A stretch of DNA of 19,237 nucleotides from Pseudomonadota bacterium (lineage in GTDB: Bacteria; Pseudomonadota; Gammaproteobacteria; GCA-001735895): contig JACZQS010000006.1 of assembly GCA_022545625.1 (NCBI GenBank), forward strand, positions 1-19,237. Reading direction: 5' to 3'. Shown here one piece after another: positions 1-7,438 of the stretch. Numbering within the stretch: the first letter of the stretch is position 1; each line of letters opens with the position of its first letter. Made by a program: the position numbers and the translations under genes. Under the pieces are notes generated by a model. It worked only from the letters and a program-made list of their open reading frames with translations. It was not told the DNA's origin and made no database searches.

Positions 1-212
1 TACGAATCCACCGGCGAAATATTTACGGGAAACTTCAAATCTCATCGCAGCAAGAACTATTCTCGATTTTTTTTCAGAAAATAAAAACAGTGGCATAGAA
101 ATAAAAATATTGATGTTCCTGTGGCCTGAATCGTGGCAGAACACAGTTGGCGTTAAACAAGAGGCGCAGGTAGCCAGACATTTGTGATTAACACTAAAGA
201 GGGAAACCAAAC
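1..212. other. Left-edge region upstream of the SDR gene; no certain gene
   Basis: Two + strand frames enter from the left edge and could be the tail of an upstream gene. One runs to a TAA at 82-84, the other to a TGA at 185-187 (62 codons). Neither translation resembles a family I recognise, and the stretch around 60-115 is very A/T-rich, so I do not call a coding sequence. The last 15 bases contain GAGGG (199-203), the ribosome binding site of the following dehydrogenase gene. I see no convincing -35/-10 pair. Confidence 0.3.
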
Positions 213-1025
213 ATGCCCAACGAAAGTAAAGCCAGTACAGCACCATCCGATAACCGATCGGGTCGGCTGGCAGGCAAGACTGCGGTAATCACTGGCGGCG
301 CTGCAGGGATGGGGAGAGCTACTTCCCTGGCCTTCGCCAGGGAGGGTGCCAGCGTCGCAATATTAGATATCCAGAAAGAGGCTGGCGAAGAAGTCGTACA
401 GTTAATCCGTGAAGAGGGAGGCACTGCTGAATTTTTCGAAACCGATGTTTCTGATGCCAGGCAGGTGGATGCTGCCTTTGACAGGGTTATCGAGACCCTG
501 GGACCTTACAATGTGCTTTTTAATCATGCGGGCACCATTACCGTGAAACCTCTGCACGAATCGACCGAACAGGACTACGATCGTTTGATGGATATTAATG
601 TACGATCTGCCTTCCTGGTATGTCGTCGTGCAGTCAGGGAGATGAGCGACAATGGCGGTGGTTCTATCGTTATAACGGCGTCGATTGCCTCGGAACTGGG
701 ATATGCACTCGAGTCGCTTTATTGTATGACCAAGGGTGCGGTGCTTCAGCTCGCCCGCAGTATCTCGGTCGAGTATCGCGATCAGGGAATTCGCTGTAAC
801 GCGGTTTGCCCGGGGTTCGTCAAGACCGCGCACGGCCTGCGGGAAATTAGCGAACTGGATAACGCGGGTCAGGCCTGGGAGGAGGGGGCGCTCGCCGAGG
901 CCCAGGGCCGAATCTGCGAACCTGAGGAAGTTGCCTCGGCTGTTGTGTTTCTGGCCTCGGACGAAGCTAGCTTTATTACCGGTAATGCCCTCTATGTTGA
1001 CAATGGCTGGTACGCGAAGGGATAG
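213..1025 (+). CDS. SDR-family NAD(P)-dependent oxidoreductase
   Basis: A classical short-chain dehydrogenase/reductase of 270 residues, the usual length for the family. It would oxidise an alcohol or reduce a carbonyl in the cytoplasm; the substrate cannot be told from sequence. The Rossmann cofactor loop is TGGAAGMG at residues 27-34. Asp52 at the end of strand beta-2 favours NAD(H) over NADP(H). The usual NNAG motif is present as NHAG (104-107). The catalytic tetrad is visible as Asn129, Ser157, Tyr170 and Lys174 (YxxxK). The C-terminal FITG...VDNGW block is typical of the family. About 18 extra residues precede the first strand. The ATG at 213 is chosen because GAGGG lies 9 bp upstream. 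The next functional gene is an aldehyde dehydrogenase, with a ferredoxin remnant between, so a catabolic alcohol-to-acid role is plausible but inferred. The start is firm; the substrate is unknown. Confidence 0.95.
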   Translation: MPNESKASTAPSDNRSGRLAGKTAVITGGAAGMGRATSLAFAREGASVAILDIQKEAGEEVVQLIREEGGTAEFFETDVSDARQVDAAFDRVIETLGPYNVLFNHAGTITVKPLHESTEQDYDRLMDINVRSAFLVCRRAVREMSDNGGGSIVITASIASELGYALESLYCMTKGAVLQLARSISVEYRDQGIRCNAVCPGFVKTAHGLREISELDNAGQAWEEGALAEAQGRICEPEEVASAVVFLASDEASFITGNALYVDNGWYAKG

Positions 1026-1109
1026 GAAATTCTACCGGACTGCCGCTAGCAGGTATTTTTTCACATCCGGATCCATTTCCCGTAGGTCTTTCTTATCCGG
1101 ATTGCTAGC

Positions 1110-1265
1110 CACTGCGACACTGCCTGCATGGGAGCAATGAAGAGTGGTAAGGTGATCATGCGAAAAAATAATGCGCTCTCCCGACGAGATCTTGACATGG
1201 GCTACGTTCTGGCGTGCCAGAGCATACCGATATCGAACGAAGTATGGGTGGACTACGACCTATGA
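1110..1265 (+). pseudogene. Remnant of a plant-type [2Fe-2S] ferredoxin domain (C-terminal part)
   Basis: One frame here, closed by TGA at 1263-1265, reads SGKVIMRKNNALS, then GYVLACQSIP and finally VWVDYD. This is the classic C-terminal end of plant-type ferredoxin domains, as found in reductase components of oxygenases (PaaE/VanB-like). The Cys codon at 1215 matches the fourth cluster ligand. A Cys codon at 1125 lies exactly 30 residues before it, the usual spacing between the third and fourth ligands. Another Cys at 1113 gives CxxxC instead of CxxC. Upstream the frame closes at a TAG (1083-1085), and the first half of the domain with the remaining ligand is missing. The first ATG is at 1128, or 1137, which would leave a peptide of about 42-45 residues without a complete cluster site. 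I read it as a decayed gene rather than a working protein. Its neighbours are dehydrogenases, fitting a lost oxygenase or electron-transfer component. Confidence 0.7.
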
Positions 1266-1300
1266 CCCAGTGCTAGCTCTTTCAACCCTGAATAGACCAT

Positions 1301-1304
1301 AGGA
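1301..1304 (+). promoter_or_regulatory. Ribosome binding site of the aldehyde dehydrogenase gene
   Basis: AGGA lies 7 bp before the ATG at 1312 and supports that start. Confidence 0.6.
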
Positions 1305-1311
1305 TAAAATT

Positions 1312-2820
1312 ATGACTGCAATCAAAGAACTCAACCGGCTCAGCAACCAGGTATTTATCAACGGCGAATTTCGCAACAGTGCAGCTACCGATAGCCTCGA
1401 TGTTATCGACCCGGCGACGGCGGAAACCGCTGGACATATGCCCATTGCTACCGCGGTCGAGGTCGATGAGGCCATCGCTGTCGCCAATGCGAGCCAAAAG
1501 GCCTGGAATAAAGTCAATGCCCTGTCTCGCGCCGAGTTGATGCATGAAATTGCGTCGAACATGCGCGCGTTGCGAGGCATACTGGGTGAAATGCTGACCC
1601 GTGAAATGGGCAAACCTTACAAGGAAACTACCGATGAGGTCGACTGGTCGGCATCGGCAGTTGACTATTACGCCGAAATCGCGCGCCACGACTATGGTAA
1701 AGTGGTCGGGCCTGCCGTGGATGACCAGTTTCACTTTACCCTCAAGGAACCGATGGGAGTGGTCGTTATTATTCTGCCATTCAACTTTCCGTTCTGCCTG
1801 TTGTGCTGGTCTGCTGCCGCAGCACTGGCTACCGGCAATGCAGTTATCGTCAAACCCTCGGAAAACACGGCATTATCAACATTAAAATTCATGGAAGCCT
1901 TCGCGCCATTGCCCGATGGGTTGATTCAGTGCCTGCCAGGCGCTGGAGATGTCGGGCGTCAACTGGTGGAAAGTACCGACACCCACATGATTGCATTTAC
2001 CGGCAGCGTGCCGACAGGTCAGTTCGTCGCCAGGGCCTGTGCCGATCAGTTTAAGCCGTGCCTGATCGAAGCCTCTGGTAACGACCCGTTTTTGGTTATG
2101 CCATCGGCTTCAGCTGGGATGGCAGCGCGTGGGGCAGCTTTTGCTGCCTATCTCAATTGCGGCCAGGTGTGTACTTCGGCCGAACGAATATTCGTGCACC
2201 AGGACATACACGATGAGTTTGTCAGTAAACTGGTCTCCAACGCCCAGGCCATGCGTATCGGCAACGGGCTGGACAATATTGATATGGGACCAATGGTAAG
2301 CGCCAGGGAACGCGATCGCTACGAAGCGATACTGCAACGGGCTATCGATCAGGGCGCCAAAGTCGCTGCTGGCGGGGGCCGGCCGGTAGCACAGAAAACT
2401 GGATGGTTCGTCGAAGCAACCGTACTGACCGAAGTCACCCCCGATATGGATATCATGAATCAAGAAAGTTTTGGTCCTTCGGCTCCGATCTGCAAGGTAT
2501 CGAGCCTGGAAGAGGCGATCGAATTGGCCAATAAGTCCAGATTTGGTCTGGGTTCGACCATCTATACGTCTGATCTCAACGAGGCTATGCGCGCGGTTAA
2601 TGAAATCGAAACCGGCATGGTATGGGTCAACGCCCCCTTGCTCGACAATGACGCTGGTCCGTTTGGTGGCCGCAAGATGACCGGAATGGGCCGGCAATTG
2701 GGTGCCGAGGGTCTCGATACCTTCCGCCACACCAAGCTCGCAATGATCGATCCGGGAGCCAATGACCAGGATTTCTGGTGGTTTCCTTACAAAGAGGAAG
2801 AAGCCTTCCCGGGTAAATAG
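1312..2820 (+). CDS. NAD(P)-dependent aldehyde dehydrogenase
   Basis: An aldehyde dehydrogenase superfamily enzyme of 502 residues, the usual length, oxidising an aldehyde to a carboxylic acid in the cytoplasm. Visible signatures in order: LPFNFPF with oxyanion-hole Asn158; VKPSE with Lys181 contacting the cofactor; FTGSVPTG (229-236) in the nucleotide fold; LIEASGND with general base Glu253; GQVCTSAER with catalytic nucleophile Cys287; QESFGP with Glu385 binding the nicotinamide ribose; and the GPFGGRKMTGMGRQLG C-terminal block. One oddity is EASGND where most relatives have ELGGND; the base Glu is kept. The C-terminus ends in an aromatic segment (FWWFPYK). It follows an SDR gene after a gap holding a ferredoxin remnant, so SDR plus ALDH could act in sequence (alcohol to aldehyde to acid); this is inference. 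The exact substrate class cannot be read from the sequence. Confidence 0.95.
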   Translation: MTAIKELNRLSNQVFINGEFRNSAATDSLDVIDPATAETAGHMPIATAVEVDEAIAVANASQKAWNKVNALSRAELMHEIASNMRALRGILGEMLTREMGKPYKETTDEVDWSASAVDYYAEIARHDYGKVVGPAVDDQFHFTLKEPMGVVVIILPFNFPFCLLCWSAAAALATGNAVIVKPSENTALSTLKFMEAFAPLPDGLIQCLPGAGDVGRQLVESTDTHMIAFTGSVPTGQFVARACADQFKPCLIEASGNDPFLVMPSASAGMAARGAAFAAYLNCGQVCTSAERIFVHQDIHDEFVSKLVSNAQAMRIGNGLDNIDMGPMVSARERDRYEAILQRAIDQGAKVAAGGGRPVAQKTGWFVEATVLTEVTPDMDIMNQESFGPSAPICKVSSLEEAIELANKSRFGLGSTIYTSDLNEAMRAVNEIETGMVWVNAPLLDNDAGPFGGRKMTGMGRQLGAEGLDTFRHTKLAMIDPGANDQDFWWFPYKEEEAFPGK

Positions 2821-3109
2821 TTTACCGAGACTTTGGCTAAATTCGGATTTTTCAGATGTTGATTAATTAATCGACCCGAAGCCTGGAAATTTTGGCTGAA
2901 CTATAGACAGATTTCAGTTTCATACCCCTTAAGATCAATCTTTTAAAAACACCAGGTTTAGAGCCTATCTATTTACTCAAATTCTTTTAAAATCAACATA
3001 TTCAGTGATAAAGTTGAATTTATTTATAGTTTTCCGGTATTTGGGAAAATAATGACTAAAATATTCTCAAGGAACTATGTAATATAAAGGAAAAAACGGG
3101 ACTTCAGGT
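2821..3109. other. AT-rich gap upstream of the T2SS operon
   Basis: This 289-bp stretch contains no open frame of note on either strand and probably holds the promoter and 5' leader of the gsp operon. It contains a perfect 12-bp palindrome (2861-2872) and a TTTCC-N8-GGAAA inverted repeat (3031-3048). Several AT-rich hexamers resemble -10 boxes, but no pair has good -35 spacing. I see no clear terminator for the aldehyde dehydrogenase gene. Confidence 0.6.
2861..2872. repeat. Perfect 12-bp palindrome in the gsp leader region
   Basis: GATTAATTAATC reads the same on both strands. It lies 41 bp after the aldehyde dehydrogenase stop and about 240 bp before gspC. A dimeric regulator could bind such a site, but in AT-rich DNA it may be chance. 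Confidence 0.35.
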
Positions 3110-3979
3110 TTGTTTCAAGACTACTTTTACAGGATTTTAAGCGACAGGTGGACGCGCAATATGCTTATGCTTGTCGTGCTGGCGCTACTTGCGTTTCAAC
3201 TGTCAATCGTATTTTGGCAGTTATTTCCTGCGCCAACCATGGATGATGATGGGCTTCACAGCCAGATTATACGAGGCGATAATACGGGCGCACCGCAGCA
3301 AAGCTTTCTGGAAAAAGCACGACTTATCGGTAGCGCCCATTTATTTGGTAAACCACAGGTAGAAGTATCGACGGCCGTCGAAATCGAAGACGCGCCTGAA
3401 ACCAGGCTTAATTACAAGTTACGGGGCATCTATTACTCTGAAGCAGATCGCCTGTCATCGGCTATCGTTGAAATCAAAATTAACGATAGTAACTATTACC
3501 GGTTGGGTGATGAACTAGCCGACAATATTACCCTCGCCGCCATCGAACCCTCTTACATACTGATCAATCGTTTCGGCAAAATAGAGCGGCTCAATCTCGA
3601 GAAATCAGCTGTGGGTGGCGCTGGGGCTTTGATTGGGTCCAGGCTAAATGATCCTAATGCGTTAGCCAGCACCTCGTTACTGCGGAGTTACAGGAAACGT
3701 TATGTGAGCAATCCCATGGCCCTGGCAAAACGTTTTCAGGCGATACCAGTGACCGAAAATGGTCAAAATATTGGCTTCAGACTAAGAGCGTTGCGTGGGG
3801 AAAGCTTGCTCAAAAAACTAAATTTTAAGGACAGTGATGTATTCATCAAAATAAACGGCATTGGCCTTGATAAACCATTTCAGGCCCTGGATGCACTGAA
3901 GTCTCTTACCACCGCCTCGAGTATCTCGGTTACGGTGCTACGAAATGGTAATGAACAAACCATCAACTTTAGCATGTAG
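3110..3979 (+). CDS. gspC: Type II secretion system protein GspC (inner-membrane clamp)
   Basis: GspC spans the inner membrane once and links the inner-membrane platform to the secretin GspD. The 289-residue protein has a short cytoplasmic N-terminus, one transmembrane helix at about 18-38, and a homology region at about 78-163 (LFGK, then LRGIYYSEADRLSSAIVEI). This is the part that contacts the N0 domain of GspD. A PDZ-like domain follows at about 200-289 (GFRLRAL, DVFIKINGIGLD). The start used is TTG at 3110, giving 17 residues before the membrane helix. The only in-frame ATG candidate is codon 18 at 3161, inside the helix boundary and a poor choice. In frame upstream there is a TAA at 3080-3082. 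First gene of the operon, 17 bp before gspD. Family assignment is firm; the exact start is less so. Confidence 0.92.
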   Translation: MFQDYFYRILSDRWTRNMLMLVVLALLAFQLSIVFWQLFPAPTMDDDGLHSQIIRGDNTGAPQQSFLEKARLIGSAHLFGKPQVEVSTAVEIEDAPETRLNYKLRGIYYSEADRLSSAIVEIKINDSNYYRLGDELADNITLAAIEPSYILINRFGKIERLNLEKSAVGGAGALIGSRLNDPNALASTSLLRSYRKRYVSNPMALAKRFQAIPVTENGQNIGFRLRALRGESLLKKLNFKDSDVFIKINGIGLDKPFQALDALKSLTTASSISVTVLRNGNEQTINFSM

Positions 3980-3996
3980 TAATATAAGCTATTAAT

Positions 3997-5880
3997 ATGA
4001 AACATATTTTCTCCCTGATCGCTCGTATATTAATAGCCAATTCCTTATCCCTGATTTTGCTGGTTGGGCCTGTCAGGGCAGAAGAGGTCACGTTGAATTT
4101 CAGCGACGCTGACCTGCTGACTGTGATCAACAGTGTATCGCAAATTACTGGCAAGAATTTCATCATTGATCCACGGGTCAAGGGCAAGGTAACGGTTATT
4201 TCTTCGAAACCTCTGAACGAGGATGAGGTTTACAACGTATTTTTGTCGATCCTGCAGGTTCACGGGTTCGCAACGGTCCCGACTAAAAACGCGATTAAAA
4301 TTATCCCTGATGCTACTGCCAAGCAAAATGCGGCACCGTTTAGTGGTGATAGACAGGAGCCGGGAGATCAGCTTATCACCCGGGTGCTGCAAATTAATTA
4401 CATCAATGCCGCGCAGCTGGTTCCTATCCTGAGACCCCTGGTAGCTCAACAGGGGCATCTCGCAGCCTATGCCGCTACCAATGTTTTGATCATTTCGGAC
4501 AGGGTTGCAAATATAGAACGTATCGATCGAATTATTCATCAAATGGACCGCGAGACCGATTCCGAAATAGAAATTATAAAATTGCAGCATGCGTTCGCTG
4601 CCGAGGTAGTGCGGTTATTATCCAGTTTGAATGCGGCTATCCCGAATCAAAAAAATCCGGGCGCCGCACAGGTGAAATTTACCGCTGATGAGCGTACCAA
4701 CAGCATTATACTCAGTGGCGAAAGATCTAAACGCCTGCGCTACCGCGCCATTATTGCCGACCTGGATGCACCGGTCGAATCGACCGGTAACACCCATGTC
4801 ATCTATCTACGTTATGCCGAGGCAAAAAATATTGCCGATATTCTGAGCAAGGTTGGCGCCGAAGTTATCAAGGCAGAGGCAAAAAATGCGGCTGGCACCA
4901 AATCCGGATCAACGACTGCTTCGGTGAGTATTCAGGCTGATGAAGTTACCAATGCCCTGGTTATCACCGCACCTGCATCGGTATTTCCATCGCTCCGGTC
5001 GGTAATCGGGCAACTCGATATACCGAGGGCACAGGTACACGTCGAGGCTATTATTGCCGAGGTGCTGCTGGACACCTCCAAGGAGCTGGGTGTTCAGTGG
5101 CTGATCGACGCGAGCGATGGAGGCGGTGCAATCTTCTCTAGCAGGTTTCCAGGTACCGGGGGTGAGGACATTCCAGGTGTTAGCGAAGGCATACTCCCGG
5201 AAGGTCTGGCCCTGGTACTGGGTCGACTCGATGACCCAAATCTTAATTTCATCACTCTGATCAAGGCCCTGGCTGGTGATTCTGAAACCAATTTACTCTC
5301 GACACCATCGATTGTGACACTGGATAATCAGGAAGCCGTAATTACTGTTGGCCAAAACGTACCCTTTGTTACCGGCGAAACCTCGCTTGAAGTAGGCGGC
5401 GCCATCAATCCATTCAGAACCATCGAGCGGCAGGACGTTGGCATTAGTTTAAAGGTCAAGCCACAAATCAACGAAGGCAATACGATTACCATGTCAATCG
5501 AGCAGGAAGTATCGGCTATCAGTGGTAGCGCCACCAGTGCGGTGGATATTATTACCAATAAACGCTACATCAAAACCACAGTGCAATTAGAAGACGGTGA
5601 ACTGCTGATACTAGGCGGAATGATCGACGAAAGAGTAGTGAATACCGAGCAAAAGGTACCCGGCCTGGGTGATATTCCAATTATAGGCCTGTTATTCCGC
5701 TCGACTAAATTGACCAAGGTTAAGCAGAATCTATTGATTTTCATCAAGGCCACGATTATCAAAGACCCGGAAAAAGCACGCAACCTGAGCCATCGCAAGT
5801 ATAATTTTATGCGCGATATACAGTTACAACAAGTTAAGGAGGATCTAAAGTATATTCCCGTTTTAGATCCGCTGGAATAA
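3997..5880 (+). CDS. gspD: Type II secretion system secretin GspD
   Basis: GspD forms the outer-membrane channel through which folded exoproteins leave the periplasm. The 627-residue protein begins with a Sec signal peptide, likely cleaved after Ala28 (PVRA|EE). An N0 domain follows (about 29-105, FSDADLLTVINSVSQITGKNF). Repeated N domains follow: N1 about 125-185 and N2 about 190-255. N3 spans about 265-340, with the low-complexity insertion AAGTKSGSTTAS. The secretin beta-barrel core spans about 345-590. It carries the VPF gate motif in VGQNVPFVTG (451-460) and the LLILGGMIDE and VPGLGDIPIIGLLF blocks. After the core only about 37 residues remain, so there is no obvious pilotin-binding S-domain, and no lipobox is seen. 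It is slightly shorter than many GspDs. It starts 17 bp after gspC and lies 67 bp before gspE. Confidence 0.97.
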   Translation: MKHIFSLIARILIANSLSLILLVGPVRAEEVTLNFSDADLLTVINSVSQITGKNFIIDPRVKGKVTVISSKPLNEDEVYNVFLSILQVHGFATVPTKNAIKIIPDATAKQNAAPFSGDRQEPGDQLITRVLQINYINAAQLVPILRPLVAQQGHLAAYAATNVLIISDRVANIERIDRIIHQMDRETDSEIEIIKLQHAFAAEVVRLLSSLNAAIPNQKNPGAAQVKFTADERTNSIILSGERSKRLRYRAIIADLDAPVESTGNTHVIYLRYAEAKNIADILSKVGAEVIKAEAKNAAGTKSGSTTASVSIQADEVTNALVITAPASVFPSLRSVIGQLDIPRAQVHVEAIIAEVLLDTSKELGVQWLIDASDGGGAIFSSRFPGTGGEDIPGVSEGILPEGLALVLGRLDDPNLNFITLIKALAGDSETNLLSTPSIVTLDNQEAVITVGQNVPFVTGETSLEVGGAINPFRTIERQDVGISLKVKPQINEGNTITMSIEQEVSAISGSATSAVDIITNKRYIKTTVQLEDGELLILGGMIDERVVNTEQKVPGLGDIPIIGLLFRSTKLTKVKQNLLIFIKATIIKDPEKARNLSHRKYNFMRDIQLQQVKEDLKYIPVLDPLE

Positions 5881-5947
5881 TCGTAAATAGTCCCTGAATA
5901 CTGCAAAGATTGATTTCGTCCAACGCTTACTAAGATATAAGAAGCCC

Positions 5948-7423
5948 ATGCCATCCACCGCCAAACTGCCTTACTCGTTTTGTAAACGCTATGGTGTCAT
6001 TGCGACCACCTCTCTTAACACCGGCGAATTGAGTTTAGCGACACGAAGTGGGACCTCGTTAAATGCGATCGCCGAAGCCCAGCGCCTGCTCGGGATGGTC
6101 GACCAGGTATCGGTGGAAACCGAAGGCGAATTCAATCGATTACTGAGCCGACATTTCGAGAGCGATCGGGAGACCTCGTTTACCGAGGCGGAAAAAATAG
6201 GCGGTGAATTAAACCTTGACGAGGTTGCAAAAGAATTATCGGAACCCGAAGACCTGCTCGAGAGCGACGACGATGCCCCGATTATTCGCCTGATTAACGC
6301 CCTGATTACCGAGGCAATCAAGGAAAACGCTTCCGATATCCATGTCGAACCATTCGAGACCAGGCTTTCAATCCGCTTCCGCGTGGACGGCGTACTGCGT
6401 GAAGTGCTCGAACCGCCGCGTCAGATCGCCAGCCTGTTGTGTTCCAGAATCAAGGTTATGGCGCAACTCGATATCGCCGAGAAACGCCTGCCGCAAGATG
6501 GTCGAATAGCGATCAAGGTGGCAAATCGACCGGTCGATATCAGGGTATCGACACTACCTTCCGGTCACGGTGAACGAGTAGTCATGCGTATCCTCGACAA
6601 GCAGGCTGGTCGGCTCGATTTATTGCAGCTTGGTATGGCGCAAAATGATCAGCAAAGATTGAGTAATATTATTCAAAAACCCTATGGCATAATCCTGATT
6701 ACCGGCCCCACCGGCTCGGGTAAAACAACAACGCTGTATGCGATGCTGACAGCGTTGAACGATACAGAGCGCAATATTCTAACGATAGAGGACCCGATAG
6801 AATATGATCTCGATGGCATCGGCCAGACTCCGGTGAATAACAAGGTCGATATGACTTTTGCCAAGGGATTGCGTGCCATATTGCGCCAGGATCCGGACGT
6901 GGTAATGGTTGGAGAAATTCGCGACAACGAGACTGCCCAAATCGCCGTACAGGCCAGTCTTACTGGTCATCTGGTGCTGTCGACACTACATACCAATTCT
7001 GCAGTCGGTGCGATTACGCGCCTTCAGGATATGGGCATCGAACCATTTTTGCTGTCGTCAACCCTGCTGGGCGTGATATCACAACGCCTGGTACGTAGCC
7101 TGTGCCCGAAGTGTAAATCTGTCATAAGTCTAAGCGAACAGGAAGTGGCGGACTATGGTCTCAGTACAAACGACACTATCTATCAATCCAGAGGTTGTAG
7201 CCATTGCCAACAAACCGGTTTTAAGGGCCGCTCAGGCATCTATGAAATGATCGAAATTGACGATAGGCTGGCAGGCATGATTCACGATGGCGCAAGCCAG
7301 TCACAGATCGAAATTTATTGTCACGACAAGAGTCAAAATTTGCGCGACGATGGAATTCGCAAAGTAATGATGGGTGAGACAAGTCTCGACGAAGTGCTTC
7401 GTGTCACCCGCGATAACCTGTAG
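5948..7423 (+). CDS. gspE: Type II secretion system ATPase GspE
   Basis: GspE is the cytoplasmic hexameric ATPase that drives pseudopilus assembly; it docks on GspL and GspF. The 491-residue length is typical. The N-terminal domain (about 1-100) is family-variable and mediates GspL binding. The catalytic core shows Walker A GPTGSGKT (253-260), the Asp-box region around ILTIEDPIEYDLDG (277-290), Walker B RQDPDVVMVGEIRD with Glu323 (313-326), and the His box TGHLVLSTLHTN (339-350). A zinc-binding tetracysteine C-terminal element is present as Cys386-x2-Cys389 and Cys417-x2-Cys420, followed by GFKGRSGIYEM. All four cysteines distinguish it as a genuine GspE-type zinc-loop ATPase. AAGAAG lies a few bases before the ATG at 5948. 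It is followed by gspF after 15 bp. Confidence 0.97.
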   Translation: MPSTAKLPYSFCKRYGVIATTSLNTGELSLATRSGTSLNAIAEAQRLLGMVDQVSVETEGEFNRLLSRHFESDRETSFTEAEKIGGELNLDEVAKELSEPEDLLESDDDAPIIRLINALITEAIKENASDIHVEPFETRLSIRFRVDGVLREVLEPPRQIASLLCSRIKVMAQLDIAEKRLPQDGRIAIKVANRPVDIRVSTLPSGHGERVVMRILDKQAGRLDLLQLGMAQNDQQRLSNIIQKPYGIILITGPTGSGKTTTLYAMLTALNDTERNILTIEDPIEYDLDGIGQTPVNNKVDMTFAKGLRAILRQDPDVVMVGEIRDNETAQIAVQASLTGHLVLSTLHTNSAVGAITRLQDMGIEPFLLSSTLLGVISQRLVRSLCPKCKSVISLSEQEVADYGLSTNDTIYQSRGCSHCQQTGFKGRSGIYEMIEIDDRLAGMIHDGASQSQIEIYCHDKSQNLRDDGIRKVMMGETSLDEVLRVTRDNL

Positions 7424-7438
7424 CGACACGATTTTGCC

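Noticed and set aside
2..187. Open + strand frame running in from the left edge as a partial gene
   Set aside because: A second frame is also open from the left edge, the sequence is AT-rich and no family is recognised, so a coding call is not supported.
2110..2730. 206-codon open frame on the - strand inside the aldehyde dehydrogenase gene
   Set aside because: It is wholly antisense to a gene with intact catalytic motifs, and its translation shows no family features. It is an open shadow frame.
2825..2852. Possible terminator after the aldehyde dehydrogenase gene (CCGA...TCGG then T-rich)
   Set aside because: The stem has only four base pairs with a 14-base loop, too weak to support a terminator call.
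3014..3030. TTGAAT and TATAGT as a promoter for the gsp operon
   Set aside because: The two hexamers are separated by only 5 bp, far from the 16-18 bp needed, so they do not form a sigma-70 promoter.
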